Positions 8,056 through 17,252 of a DNA stretch of 64,000 nucleotides are shown here, piece after piece. A model generated the notes under the pieces. It did no database searches, was not told the DNA's origin, and was given only the letters and a program-made list of their open reading frames with translations. The DNA is from Acidobacteriaceae bacterium. GTDB lineage: Bacteria > Acidobacteriota > Terriglobia > Terriglobales > Acidobacteriaceae. Position 1 is the first letter of the stretch; the number at the start of each line of letters is the position of its first letter. Where the stretch lies: positions 195,011 through 259,010 of the forward strand of contig PLCS01000007.1 of the NCBI GenBank assembly GCA_003134855.1. The letters are read 5' to 3'. The position numbers were made by a program, and so were the translations under genes.

Positions 8056-8280
8056 CTTGATGCCTTATCGAAACAGCAGCAAGGACAGCCGCATGGACAG
8101 GAGGTATCAAGAGGGTCATGAGTCAGAACCCCTCCATCAACCATGCTGGGAGAGATTATAATTGAAATATGCAGAGAGACGATAGGTATTTCTCGGCCGT
8201 TGATCAGGCAGAGGTTGCATGGACCGCACTTTACCCAGCAACTGGTACCTAGCGACGCGAGGAAGGAAATTCATCCGGGC

Positions 8281-9876
8281 ATGAGGACTTCCTCAACGAT
8301 ATCGCTCTTTTCCGAACAACCAGAGCTGAATCAGCGGCCCTACTCCTTTGTGTTTTCGATCCTGGCGCACGGGGTCGCGTTTGGATTGATATTTTTAGGC
8401 ATCATCTCCGCGCCCAAGGTCAAAGTCCAGGTTGCCGTGCAGCGCTATGAGGTGCGGCATCTGGATCTGCACACGCTGGAAGCCGAGATGCAGCGGGCCA
8501 GGAGCGATTTCAGTAAAGAAATCACGACGCCCCACGCGCCTTCTAAAGCATCCGCGCCCGCAAAAGCGCCAGCCTCTCCACCGGCCGCGAGCCCGGAGGC
8601 GCCGCGGCCGGCTTTGCGGATGGTTGTGCAAGCTCCGCGGGGAGCGCAGACGCTGGTGCAACCGGATATCCCCAAGCCTCTGGCGCTCAATGTGGAAATC
8701 CCGGTGCCGACGGTCGTGATCTGGGCGGGAAAGAAGACGGTGGTCAAGACCATCGTTCCGCCCCTGCCGGAAAAGCCTGTAGTGGCCGAAGTGAAACCTT
8801 CCACCCAGTTGCCCAATGAGGAACAGAACCTGGCGGAGATTGCCATTCCCGCCGTCGCTCTGCCGGTGGTGCAACCTCAGCCGATCCTTCCCAGCACCAC
8901 GACGCCGCTGGTGGTTACCGGGCCCAAACCCACGCCGCCGGCTCCGGTCACCACCGCGCAAGGCTCCTCGCTGCCGACGCCCGCCGCGGTGATGTCGCTC
9001 TCCGAGCATCGCATGGCGAATGGCGCCGTCACTCTGCCTCCCGTGAACTCGTCGGTTGCCACGCCTTCGCCTGGAGAGCTCGCCCCGGCGGAGGCAAAGA
9101 ACACTACGCCCGCGGGGCATGGAAGCCAGACCGATAAACCGGTCGAGAAGCCGGCCGATAAGGCAGTTGGTAAATCCGCCGATAAGGCAGTTGGCAAGCC
9201 CACCGACAAGCCGGCGGATACTGCAGCCGGCAAGGCGAACGAAAAGCCCGCCGACAAGCCTGCGGATCATGCAGCAGGCAAGGGCGCGGCAAAACCGGAT
9301 TCCGCCAAATCCGCTGACCTGCCCGACTCCGCCAAATCCGCCCAGGGAGCCAATGCGGGTACCGCGCAAAAGACTACCGCGCCAACTGGGTACGGGATCG
9401 TCAATACGCCTTCAGGAGCTCACATTACGAGGCCGAAGGAAGGACAATTCGGTTCCGTTGTGGTAGGCTCCTCGCTCACAGAAAAGTATCCGGAGACCGC
9501 CGAACTATGGAGCGGACGGCTGTCCTATACCGTCTATCTACCCGTCGGCCTGGCCAAGAACTGGATTCTGCAGTACTCGCTTTCGCGCGCCGACAGCCCC
9601 GCGGGCGCGACCACACGCGTTGACGCGCCCTGGCCCTATAACATCGTGCGCCCCAACATCGCTCCCGGCACGATCGACGCCGATGCCCTCATGATTCACG
9701 GCTTTGTCAATCAGGCGGGCCGCTTCGAGGCGCTCTCCATCGCCTTTCCGCCGGAGTTCGCGCAAGCCCAGTTTGTCCTCGGCGCGCTCAGCCAGTGGGA
9801 GTTCAGGCCGGCCACGCAGAATGGGCAAAATATCAAGGTGGAAGTCCTGCTTATCATCCCCGAAGTGGAGGAATAA
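8281..9876 (+). CDS. TonB-like protein with a long Pro/Ala/Lys spacer
   Basis: A 531-residue protein with TonB architecture: one N-terminal membrane anchor PYSFVFSILAHGVAFGLIFL (about residues 20-39), a long periplasmic Pro/Ala-rich region, a repeated KPADKAVGK/KPTDKPAD block (about 285-345), and a C-terminal domain (about 440-530) with IHGFVNQAGRFEALSI and LGALSQWEFRPATQNGQ, which resembles the TonB C-terminal fold. The start at 8281 is preferred over an earlier ATG at 8143 because the anchor then lies at the N terminus and AGGAAGG precedes it, though at long spacing. It is the only plus-strand gene in the pilus cluster and is convergent with the TadG-like gene. It may link inner membrane and secretin; no ExbBD is present here. 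Confidence 0.7.
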   Translation: MRTSSTISLFSEQPELNQRPYSFVFSILAHGVAFGLIFLGIISAPKVKVQVAVQRYEVRHLDLHTLEAEMQRARSDFSKEITTPHAPSKASAPAKAPASPPAASPEAPRPALRMVVQAPRGAQTLVQPDIPKPLALNVEIPVPTVVIWAGKKTVVKTIVPPLPEKPVVAEVKPSTQLPNEEQNLAEIAIPAVALPVVQPQPILPSTTTPLVVTGPKPTPPAPVTTAQGSSLPTPAAVMSLSEHRMANGAVTLPPVNSSVATPSPGELAPAEAKNTTPAGHGSQTDKPVEKPADKAVGKSADKAVGKPTDKPADTAAGKANEKPADKPADHAAGKGAAKPDSAKSADLPDSAKSAQGANAGTAQKTTAPTGYGIVNTPSGAHITRPKEGQFGSVVVGSSLTEKYPETAELWSGRLSYTVYLPVGLAKNWILQYSLSRADSPAGATTRVDAPWPYNIVRPNIAPGTIDADALMIHGFVNQAGRFEALSIAFPPEFAQAQFVLGALSQWEFRPATQNGQNIKVEVLLIIPEVEE

Positions 9877-9917
9877 AAAACTGCCCGGCGAGTCCAACGG
9901 GCGGACTGGCCGGGCAG
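9875..9917 (-). terminator. Rho-independent terminator of the main tad operon
   Basis: CTGCCCGGC (9881-9889) pairs with GCCGGGCAG (9909-9917), and AGTCC/GGACT extends the stem around a short loop. On the minus strand it is followed by TTTTTT (9880-9875), directly behind the TadG-like gene. It lies in the 70-base gap between two convergent genes. Confidence 0.9.
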
Positions 9918-9946
9918 CGGAGCTTGATTCTCCTTCAGGAGGCTAG

Positions 9947-11839
9947 TTACTGGTTGGGAACCAGCCGCGGACCGTTCCCCAGGCTACTCAAGATAGCCTC
10001 GAAGATGGTGGCCAGGTTCTTCAACGGCGTATTCATGGTTGTGGTGGAGCAGCCGCCGACAAGGTTGCTGGATGTTTCAGCGTAGAAATCCCCTTGGCCC
10101 TGCGGCGAGACATAGGTATCGGCGATATTCTCGATCGTCACGCAGGGATAGATCCCCGAATACGAGGAGAGATGAAGGTTCATCGTATAGCCGCTGGCGG
10201 GATAGCCGGTGGCGGTTGAGCTGGTGGCGTTGACAACCAAAGGGGCACTGGAATTATTACTGTCATTGCCAGCGTAAGGGGAATCGCCAATCAGACATCC
10301 ATTCGTTTCCGCGCCGTAGGCAACCCCGAAGACCCTGGTTCCCTTAGAATAGGCAAACTGCGCCGCCGTCATCGCCTGCTGACAAGGATCGTTGTAGTCC
10401 GGGTATAGCCCCCACGTGCTAGGCGAAGTCGCAGCCGTACTAGTGAAATTATGGCCAGTGGTGTAAGCCGTATTTCCATTATTATACACAACATTTATCC
10501 CGCCCACACCGGCGGAGCTGGCGGTGGAAGCTGTGCTTCCGGCTGAAGGAAACCTGTTATTTGCAGTTGCCGGGTTCACCTGCGCCTGACCATCGCTGAT
10601 GAATATGATCCCGTTGGTCGTAGTTAACCCATACCCAGGATAAACAGTCGCTAGAGCGGCATCCGCCACCGGCTTTTCGGCCTGTAGCGCCGCCTGCGCC
10701 GCATAGATTGCGCTTGCGAAGTAGGTATGACCGTATGCTGAATCTATCTGAGTCGGGGGCTTCAAGCAACCGGCGGTAGTGCTCTTCCCAGTTGTCGTGA
10801 CGTTCCCGACGGCCTTCACAAGGGTGGAATTGGGGTTCAACTGTTTCCCCCCCGAACCGGGGTAAAAATCGCTCGAGAAACCATACTTATCCGGATCGGT
10901 GGTGGAGGGTGATGCGGATGGTAATGTGATCTGGTAGGTCGCAGTCCACGCACTGCCGGTGGTGGGTGTGTACTTGATGGGCACGTAGCCGGCGTTTGCC
11001 CCGGAGGTTATCGCGGTTCCGGTAAGCTGTCCGTTCGAAGTAGGTATCTTGGGGAGGGTATACAGATCCTCTGTAGCGGAGCCTCCGCAGGTGATGTCGT
11101 TATTAACCGAGCCCGTGTCAACATTGGGAAAGGAGAACAGACTCACGCGAATCAGCGCCTGACCGCTAGCGGCGTTGCAACTCGTCACCCCACCAGCACA
11201 GGGATTGATTTGAGTCAGCATCTGCATAATGCCATTCAGCGCGCACTGTTCATACGTCATGCTACTGCAGTTTGGATCTGTACTGGACATCGAATGCGTT
11301 GCGTCCAGGATGATCGCCAGGTTCCAGGGCTGCGTTGCGCCCCCTGGGGATGCGGTCGCAGTCGCGCCTACAAGTAAGGTCTTGGGACCGCCGGGAATCA
11401 GGCTCATGAAATACGTCGGCACCTGGGCCTGCAAATTCACTACCACGGCGTTTGGGACATTGCCGGTAGCGCTGCAGGTCGTATTTGCCAGCAACGTATC
11501 CATGCAGGGCGTCGTCACACTGGGAGTAAGGGTTCCCATGGATGAGTTATAGTTGTAATCCGTTGACACAGCGCCGCTGTACTGTAACGCCACGTTTTTC
11601 AGTACAGTTGATGGCGTGGAAGTCGTGTTGACAGTGGTGAACAAATAAGGCACGGAGGCTAACGCCGCCGCATTGGCGTCGCTTTGGAGCGCAGTGCGGA
11701 CCATATAGGCATGACCGACGTCGACCGTTAACCCGCCCGTTGTCATTATGGTAACGGCTGCTAACGCCACCCAGGCCAGCATCTGCCCGCGCTGGTCATT
11801 GAACACTTTTCCGAGAAAAGAAACATGGATCGTTTTCAT
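9947..11839 (-). CDS. tadG: TadG-like pilus assembly protein with von Willebrand A domain
   Basis: A 630-residue protein. Residues 1-60 form the Tad N-terminal module: DQRGQMLAWVALAAVTIMTT membrane segment followed by GGLTVDVGHAYMVRTALQSDANAAALAS. Residues from about 185 form a vWA-like domain starting NLAIILDATHSMSSTD, a DxTxS variant of the metal-binding motif, with IIFISDGQAQ near 400 and GTRVFGVAYGAET near 515. It should be anchored in the inner membrane and act at the pilus base or as a minor surface subunit. The start at 11839 has GAGG nine bases upstream and lies 23 bases after the TadE stop. It is the last gene before a strong terminator. Confidence 0.82.
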   Translation of the reverse strand: MKTIHVSFLGKVFNDQRGQMLAWVALAAVTIMTTGGLTVDVGHAYMVRTALQSDANAAALASVPYLFTTVNTTSTPSTVLKNVALQYSGAVSTDYNYNSSMGTLTPSVTTPCMDTLLANTTCSATGNVPNAVVVNLQAQVPTYFMSLIPGGPKTLLVGATATASPGGATQPWNLAIILDATHSMSSTDPNCSSMTYEQCALNGIMQMLTQINPCAGGVTSCNAASGQALIRVSLFSFPNVDTGSVNNDITCGGSATEDLYTLPKIPTSNGQLTGTAITSGANAGYVPIKYTPTTGSAWTATYQITLPSASPSTTDPDKYGFSSDFYPGSGGKQLNPNSTLVKAVGNVTTTGKSTTAGCLKPPTQIDSAYGHTYFASAIYAAQAALQAEKPVADAALATVYPGYGLTTTNGIIFISDGQAQVNPATANNRFPSAGSTASTASSAGVGGINVVYNNGNTAYTTGHNFTSTAATSPSTWGLYPDYNDPCQQAMTAAQFAYSKGTRVFGVAYGAETNGCLIGDSPYAGNDSNNSSAPLVVNATSSTATGYPASGYTMNLHLSSYSGIYPCVTIENIADTYVSPQGQGDFYAETSSNLVGGCSTTTMNTPLKNLATIFEAILSSLGNGPRLVPNQ

Positions 11840-11862
11840 TGAATTTGCCTCGATGATTCTGG

Positions 11863-12435
11863 TTATTGAGCCGGCTCCGACTGAGATACTTTCAGCGAAC
11901 AACTATGTTGGAAGTTGAAGACTTTCGCGTAACTGCAAGGATAGGTGAGTGCCACCGTAAGCTGGGTTCCCTTCGTAATTCCCTCACAAGTACTCCCCGG
12001 AGTAATGACGGCGTCGCCCACGGAGCCGTTATAGAACGTGATGCCGATCTGACTCGGATCGAGGTCCGTCGCCTGGGTTATAGTCGTGGTAGCAGCAGTA
12101 CAAGGGTCCGCGATGCCTGGGACGTTCTGGCTTAACGCCAGAGTCTGTACGCCTTGGCTTGCGGCTGTTTGCAGTAAAATCCATTGGTGCATGGTAGACG
12201 AGAATACGAATATTCCCGTCATGATCATCAGCATAATCGTCATCGCCAGGGCCGCCTCCATCAGGGCTTGCCCCTCGTCGCCGCGGCGAAGCAAAGCGAG
12301 AAGCCGGACGCCTGCGGGCCGGGCTTTGCCGCTGACGCTTCCCGGCGCCGCGCTATGCTTGCTCCGCCGCGCCGCCGCCTGTCCGTCTCGAACCCTATGC
12401 ATGTTCATCGCCCATTCTCCGCTTCTCCCACCCAT
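11863..12435 (-). CDS. tadE: TadE-like minor pilin
   Basis: A 190-residue protein with a long basic leader (about 50 residues), then DEGQALMEAALAMTIMLMIMTGIFVF, the G/Q-x-x-x-E prepilin-like cut site followed by a hydrophobic helix, typical of TadE pseudopilins. The C-terminal part has four Cys (PGSTCEG, TYPCSYAK, QHSCSLK, IADPCTA) that may form periplasmic disulphides. The start at 12435 has AGGAAAG ten bases upstream. A TATAAT-like -10 and two perfect 24-base tandem repeats lie just upstream, so it may have its own promoter inside the operon. Confidence 0.82.
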   Translation of the reverse strand: MGGRSGEWAMNMHRVRDGQAAARRSKHSAAPGSVSGKARPAGVRLLALLRRGDEGQALMEAALAMTIMLMIMTGIFVFSSTMHQWILLQTAASQGVQTLALSQNVPGIADPCTAATTTITQATDLDPSQIGITFYNGSVGDAVITPGSTCEGITKGTQLTVALTYPCSYAKVFNFQHSCSLKVSQSEPAQ

Positions 12436-12477
12436 TATCGTTCATCTTTCCTTCAGAATTGCCTTTTATGACAAAAC

Positions 12478-12529
12478 ATTATACACAAAAGTACCAATTA
12501 TTTCCTACACAAAAGTACCAATTATTTCC
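12478..12529 (-). repeat. Two perfect 24-base tandem repeats plus TATAAT before tadE
   Basis: The unit from 12482 to 12505 is repeated exactly at 12506-12529; on the minus strand each reads GGAAATAATT then GGTACTTTTGTGTA. Immediately downstream on the minus strand is TATAAT (12483-12478). No good -35 lies 17 bases upstream, which fits an activator-dependent promoter whose binding site is the repeat. It is much richer in A/T than the genes around it. Confidence 0.7.
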
Positions 12530-12547
12530 AGGGCGCGCACACGAAGC

Positions 12548-13540
12548 TTAATCGGTTTCCTTCCGCAGCAGCCGCTCCAGAAATTGCTCGAGTTCCTTCT
12601 TATCCACGCCATGCTTCAGCTCATTCATCCCTTTACGCGCTTCCGGGGCATCCTGGGGGATGAACTGCAGGCCGACGCCGTCGCTGCCCCAGCGGACAGT
12701 CCTGGAGTGCACGGAGATGGAACGCTCGGCGCTGTCTTCCTCGCCATCCTCCTCTTGCAGTGTCATCAGGATCAGGGTTCCGGGATACCAGCGTTCCTCG
12801 GTCACCACGTACAATCCCGTCGAGCTGATGTCCCGGACACTATGCGCCTTTGGAGCGGCGCCCGTCCAGTAATAGGCGGCCAGTCCGGGCAACGGCTCCC
12901 GCGGAGCCTTTCTCAGCTCCGGCACTTTTCGCGAAGCCGCGGACCACCAGCGCTCCAGCCAGCTCTTCGGCTGGCTAACGTCCTCCGTCCTCGACTGGGA
13001 AGGGTCTATCTCCTTCGGCGGTGAAGAATTCGGGCGCTCATTGGTGGAGAGATCCTCCAATTCCGCCACATCCGAACCGCCGCTCCAGGGCGTTTTCCCC
13101 TTCAACAGAACGCCGCTTTGCACTCCGCCGGCAGCGCTGTTTGCGCTGAAGAACTGCTCGAGGCGGAGCTGCATCTCCTCGGCGACGCAGAGCACCAGCT
13201 GATCGCCCGGCTGGGTCTGCGAGGAATAGATCGAGTGTGTGGGCAGCGCCAGAACGCTGGCCGCCTGCGAACTCGAGGTGGCGGAATGGAAGGTGGGAAA
13301 TGACTCGACGGTTTCGATGACCCGGCAATCCTCGTCCAGATAGAGCAGATCGAGCGGAACGCGCAAATTGGAATCAGGAATCCCCCGGAACGGTTTCATC
13401 CAAAGGCCCTCGCCTGACTTGAGCGCAAGCTTCCCCAGCAGAACCTTCAGTTCCGGCAACGAGAGATCGGCGGGCGCGACCTCAAGGCCGAGGAAGCATT
13501 CGCGAGTCTGGTTGTATGCGCAAAGTCGTTGCAATTCCAT
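12548..13540 (-). CDS. DUF192-PilZ fusion protein
   Basis: A 330-residue protein. Residues about 1-135 resemble DUF192: CAYNQTRECFLGLEVAP, GEGLWMKPFRGIPDSNLRV, PLDLLYLDEDCRVIETVESF, HSIYSSQTQPGDQL. After a charged linker, residues about 215-310 resemble PilZ, with YYWTGAAPKAHSVRDISSTG, LYVVTEERWYPGTLILMTLQ and VRWGSDGVGLQFI. PilZ domains usually bind cyclic-di-GMP through RxxxR and D/NxSxxG; the second motif is present as DISSTG, while the first is not clearly seen. The start at 13540 is supported by GGAGG six bases upstream. Placed between the TadC-linked small gene and tadE, it could make pilus assembly respond to c-di-GMP. Confidence 0.75.
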   Translation of the reverse strand: MELQRLCAYNQTRECFLGLEVAPADLSLPELKVLLGKLALKSGEGLWMKPFRGIPDSNLRVPLDLLYLDEDCRVIETVESFPTFHSATSSSQAASVLALPTHSIYSSQTQPGDQLVLCVAEEMQLRLEQFFSANSAAGGVQSGVLLKGKTPWSGGSDVAELEDLSTNERPNSSPPKEIDPSQSRTEDVSQPKSWLERWWSAASRKVPELRKAPREPLPGLAAYYWTGAAPKAHSVRDISSTGLYVVTEERWYPGTLILMTLQEEDGEEDSAERSISVHSRTVRWGSDGVGLQFIPQDAPEARKGMNELKHGVDKKELEQFLERLLRKETD

Positions 13541-13812
13541 GGTGCCTCCGGCTGTCTGCGAGAACCCGGAAACCGGGCTTGTCCCGGAGTCCAAGTTGTC
13601 GATTCAACCACACCCATCTGAAACACTCATGACAAGTCCTTTCCCTGCGATCGCCGGCGAAAACAAGCCATGCTTCTAGCGGCGCGGAGGAGGCCAGGCC
13701 ATCTGCCCGGTATCCACGCCAAGACACACCTCATCTCATCCGCTGCCGGGGCAACGCGCAGAGACATCCAGCACCGTAACAACGGCGCCCCGGCCAGCGG
13801 ACTGATCGAGTT

Positions 13813-13851
13813 GGCCAGCGAAACACGCGCGGCTTCTCCGCGCCGCTGGCC
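13813..13851. other. Strong nested hairpin within the tad operon
   Basis: GGCCAGCG (13813-13820) pairs with CGCTGGCC (13844-13851), and inside it GCGCGG (13827-13832) pairs with CCGCGC (13838-13843) across a 5-base loop, with a 6-base bulge on one side. There is no U-run after it on the minus strand. It lies in the 328-base gap between the small membrane gene and the DUF192-PilZ gene, where no coding sequence was recognised; a processing or attenuation role is likely. Confidence 0.65.
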
Positions 13852-13868
13852 CGCCCGCGGAAGAATAG

Positions 13869-13964
13869 CTACTTGATCCGTGTGCGGCGGCGCTGGATCA
13901 GGACAATCAGAATGACAACGACGAGCACGCCGGCAACAACCCGAATGATCAAAGTGGTATCCAT
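13869..13964 (-). CDS. 31-residue single-span membrane peptide
   Basis: A small gene reading MDTTLIIRVVAGVLVVV followed by ILIVLIQRRRTRIK and TAG. It has one hydrophobic segment (about residues 5-23) and a strongly basic tail, so N-out/C-in insertion is expected. The ribosome site AGGAAGGAGGA lies directly upstream of ATG 13964-13962 and is among the strongest in the locus. It begins 17 bases after the tadC stop on the same strand. No known family is recognised; the position suggests a small accessory subunit of the TadB/TadC inner-membrane platform. Confidence 0.75.
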   Translation of the reverse strand: MDTTLIIRVVAGVLVVVILIVLIQRRRTRIK

Positions 13965-13981
13965 ATCGACTCCTCCTTCCT

Positions 13982-14890
13982 TCAATGATTGAGACCCTTG
14001 AATGAATCCAAGATGGAAAGCAATGCGGGCCCCAGAACGACTACAAAAAGCGAGGGAAAGATGAAAAACACAAGCGGGAAGAGCAGCTTGATAGTGGTCT
14101 TTGCCGCCGCCTCCTCCACGGCTTGCACTCGCTGGGTTCTGAGGGTGTCACTATGAATGCGCAGTGTCTTGGCGACGCTGGTACCGAACTGTTCGGCCTG
14201 AATCAGCATGGTGACGAGATTGCGCACGCAATCCACATCGGTGCGTTCCGCCATATGTTTCCAGGCATCGGTGCGCGGACGTCCGGCCCGTTGCTCCAGC
14301 ACGACAATATTCAATTCATCGCACACTTCCGGCTGGGCATTCTTCAATTCCACCGCCGTGCGCGCCGTCGCGTGGTCCAAACTGAGACCGGCCTCGATGC
14401 AGATCACCAGCAGATCCAGCACATCCGGCAGGCCGCGGCGAATCTTGCTTTGGCGTTTCTTAATTTGCCTTCCCAGCCAGAAATCCGGCGCCAGGAATCC
14501 CAGCGCCGCGGCGATGAGATACATGAAAAACCCTCCCATGTCGCCGAGTCCCGAAACCAAAACCAGGATGCAGAACAGGAGAGGAACTAACACTTTGGAG
14601 CCATAGAAGATTTTGATCGCTGATTCATCACGAAAACCGGCGTGCTGGAGGCGCTGCAGGACGATGGATACCTCAGCCTGGCTCTTGGGAAGGACATTCT
14701 CGAAGTGCTCGATCACGCCGCCGATCGAAAGGCCGGTCTGCTGAATGGTAGTCAACAGGGATTTCTCTTTTGGTTGCGGATTGATCGCGTCGGAGATGCG
14801 CTGCAGCATTTCTTCTCGATAGAAGAGAAGCAAGCCGCCGCTGACGATCATCAGAAAAACGCCGCAAAAGGCAAAAATCGCATATCCCAT
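13982..14890 (-). CDS. tadC: Tad pilus inner-membrane platform protein TadC
   Basis: A 302-residue protein with a type II secretion F domain in its C-terminal half: GLPDVLDLLVICIEAGLSLD (about 160-180), RTDAWKHMAERTDVDCVRNL and LIQAEQFGTSVAKTLRIHSD, then two membrane segments ending PALLSILDSFKGLNH. TadB and TadC form the membrane platform on which CpaF acts. It follows tadB by seven bases, and both share the GLP-alpha-L-D-L motif. N-terminal and central hydrophobic segments bring the total to about four. Confidence 0.93.
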   Translation of the reverse strand: MGYAIFAFCGVFLMIVSGGLLLFYREEMLQRISDAINPQPKEKSLLTTIQQTGLSIGGVIEHFENVLPKSQAEVSIVLQRLQHAGFRDESAIKIFYGSKVLVPLLFCILVLVSGLGDMGGFFMYLIAAALGFLAPDFWLGRQIKKRQSKIRRGLPDVLDLLVICIEAGLSLDHATARTAVELKNAQPEVCDELNIVVLEQRAGRPRTDAWKHMAERTDVDCVRNLVTMLIQAEQFGTSVAKTLRIHSDTLRTQRVQAVEEAAAKTTIKLLFPLVFFIFPSLFVVVLGPALLSILDSFKGLNH

Positions 14891-14897
14891 AGGTCAC

Positions 14898-15869
14898 CTA
14901 AACGTCCATGTTGACGATGTGGCGAATGATCAAACCGCCAACCACGAGCATGCCGAAAGACGCCCAGAGCATCTTGATGCCCATGGGATTCTTCCACAAC
15001 AAGCTCATCATGTCGGGGTTGATAAAATATAAAGCGGCTCCCAGAAATACCGGGAGAAGAGAGAGCACCCACCCGGTCATGCGTCCCTGGGCTGTATGGA
15101 CACCGACCTGCCGCTTGAGGCGGAAGCGCTCACGGATCACATGGGAGGTCTTGTCGAGTACCTCGGCAAGGTTTCCTCCGCTCTCCCTCTGGATCATGAT
15201 CGCGGTGGAGACGATGCGCAGATCCTGGAGGGGGACGCGGTTGATCATATTCTCCAAGGCCGTCTTCATTTCCAGGCCGTAGTTCTGCTCCTCGAAGCAC
15301 GCCTTGAATTCGCAGCCGAGGGGGTCGGCGCACTCCCGCGCCACTGAACCCATTGAAGCGATCAGGCTATGCCCGGCGCGCAGAGCGTTGACCATCAAAT
15401 CCAGCGCTTCCGGCAGCCCCTCTTGAAACTTGTCCAGGCGCTTGCCGCGTTTATAGCGCGCCCAGAAATAAGGCATGGCGCCCGCGAGCAACCCCACCGC
15501 CAAACCGATAAGAACGGAATTGGTACGCCAGTAAGCCAGATAGCCCGTCAACACAAAGCAGAGCGCGCTACCGGCCAGCATGCCTCCGGCGCTCCACTTC
15601 AGGTCAGCCTGATACAGCAGGGACTGCACGCGCGGCGTGAGTTCAAAACTGAGTAGCTTGCGATTGAGCCAGGGGATGCTGCTGAGCCGTTCGGTCTTGC
15701 GCAGATCGAGGATGGGACCGCGCTCTTCCGGGCTGTCGGTGGCGAGGGCGGAATCGAGCGTGGCATGGACCTGTTTAGCCTGCGCGGAGGCGCCACTCCC
15801 GCTGGCGATCGCAATCAGCGCGACGACCGAAAAGGCGCCCAGGAAAACCAGAACAATGATCAATCCCAT
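14898..15869 (-). CDS. tadB: Tad pilus inner-membrane platform protein TadB
   Basis: A 323-residue protein with an N-terminal membrane segment, a pair near residues 95-130, and the type II secretion F domain FQEGLPEALDLMVNALRAGH (about 148-167), MINRVPLQDLRIVSTAIMIQ and RESGGNLAEVLDKTSHVIRE (about 230). C-terminal spans include GWVLSLLPVFLGAALYFINP. It pairs with TadC as the assembly platform and follows cpaF by 21 bases, in the standard CpaF-TadB-TadC order. Confidence 0.93.
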   Translation of the reverse strand: MGLIIVLVFLGAFSVVALIAIASGSGASAQAKQVHATLDSALATDSPEERGPILDLRKTERLSSIPWLNRKLLSFELTPRVQSLLYQADLKWSAGGMLAGSALCFVLTGYLAYWRTNSVLIGLAVGLLAGAMPYFWARYKRGKRLDKFQEGLPEALDLMVNALRAGHSLIASMGSVARECADPLGCEFKACFEEQNYGLEMKTALENMINRVPLQDLRIVSTAIMIQRESGGNLAEVLDKTSHVIRERFRLKRQVGVHTAQGRMTGWVLSLLPVFLGAALYFINPDMMSLLWKNPMGIKMLWASFGMLVVGGLIIRHIVNMDV

Positions 15870-15890
15870 ATCAGTTTCCCTCCCTTCCGC

Positions 15891-17168
<1,278 letters not shown>

Positions 17169-17252
17169 ATTCTACCTTCCATCGGGCGAGGATACTCATC
17201 CACAGTAAATCATTGACCCTGCCCGGAAAACGGGAGGGAGGCAGAGGACTCG

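Noticed and set aside
12482..12521. Tandem repeat considered as a sigma-54 site (TTGGTAC-TTTTG-TGTA)
   Set aside because: The -12 GC is missing (TG in its place), so it does not meet the standard used for the other three promoters.
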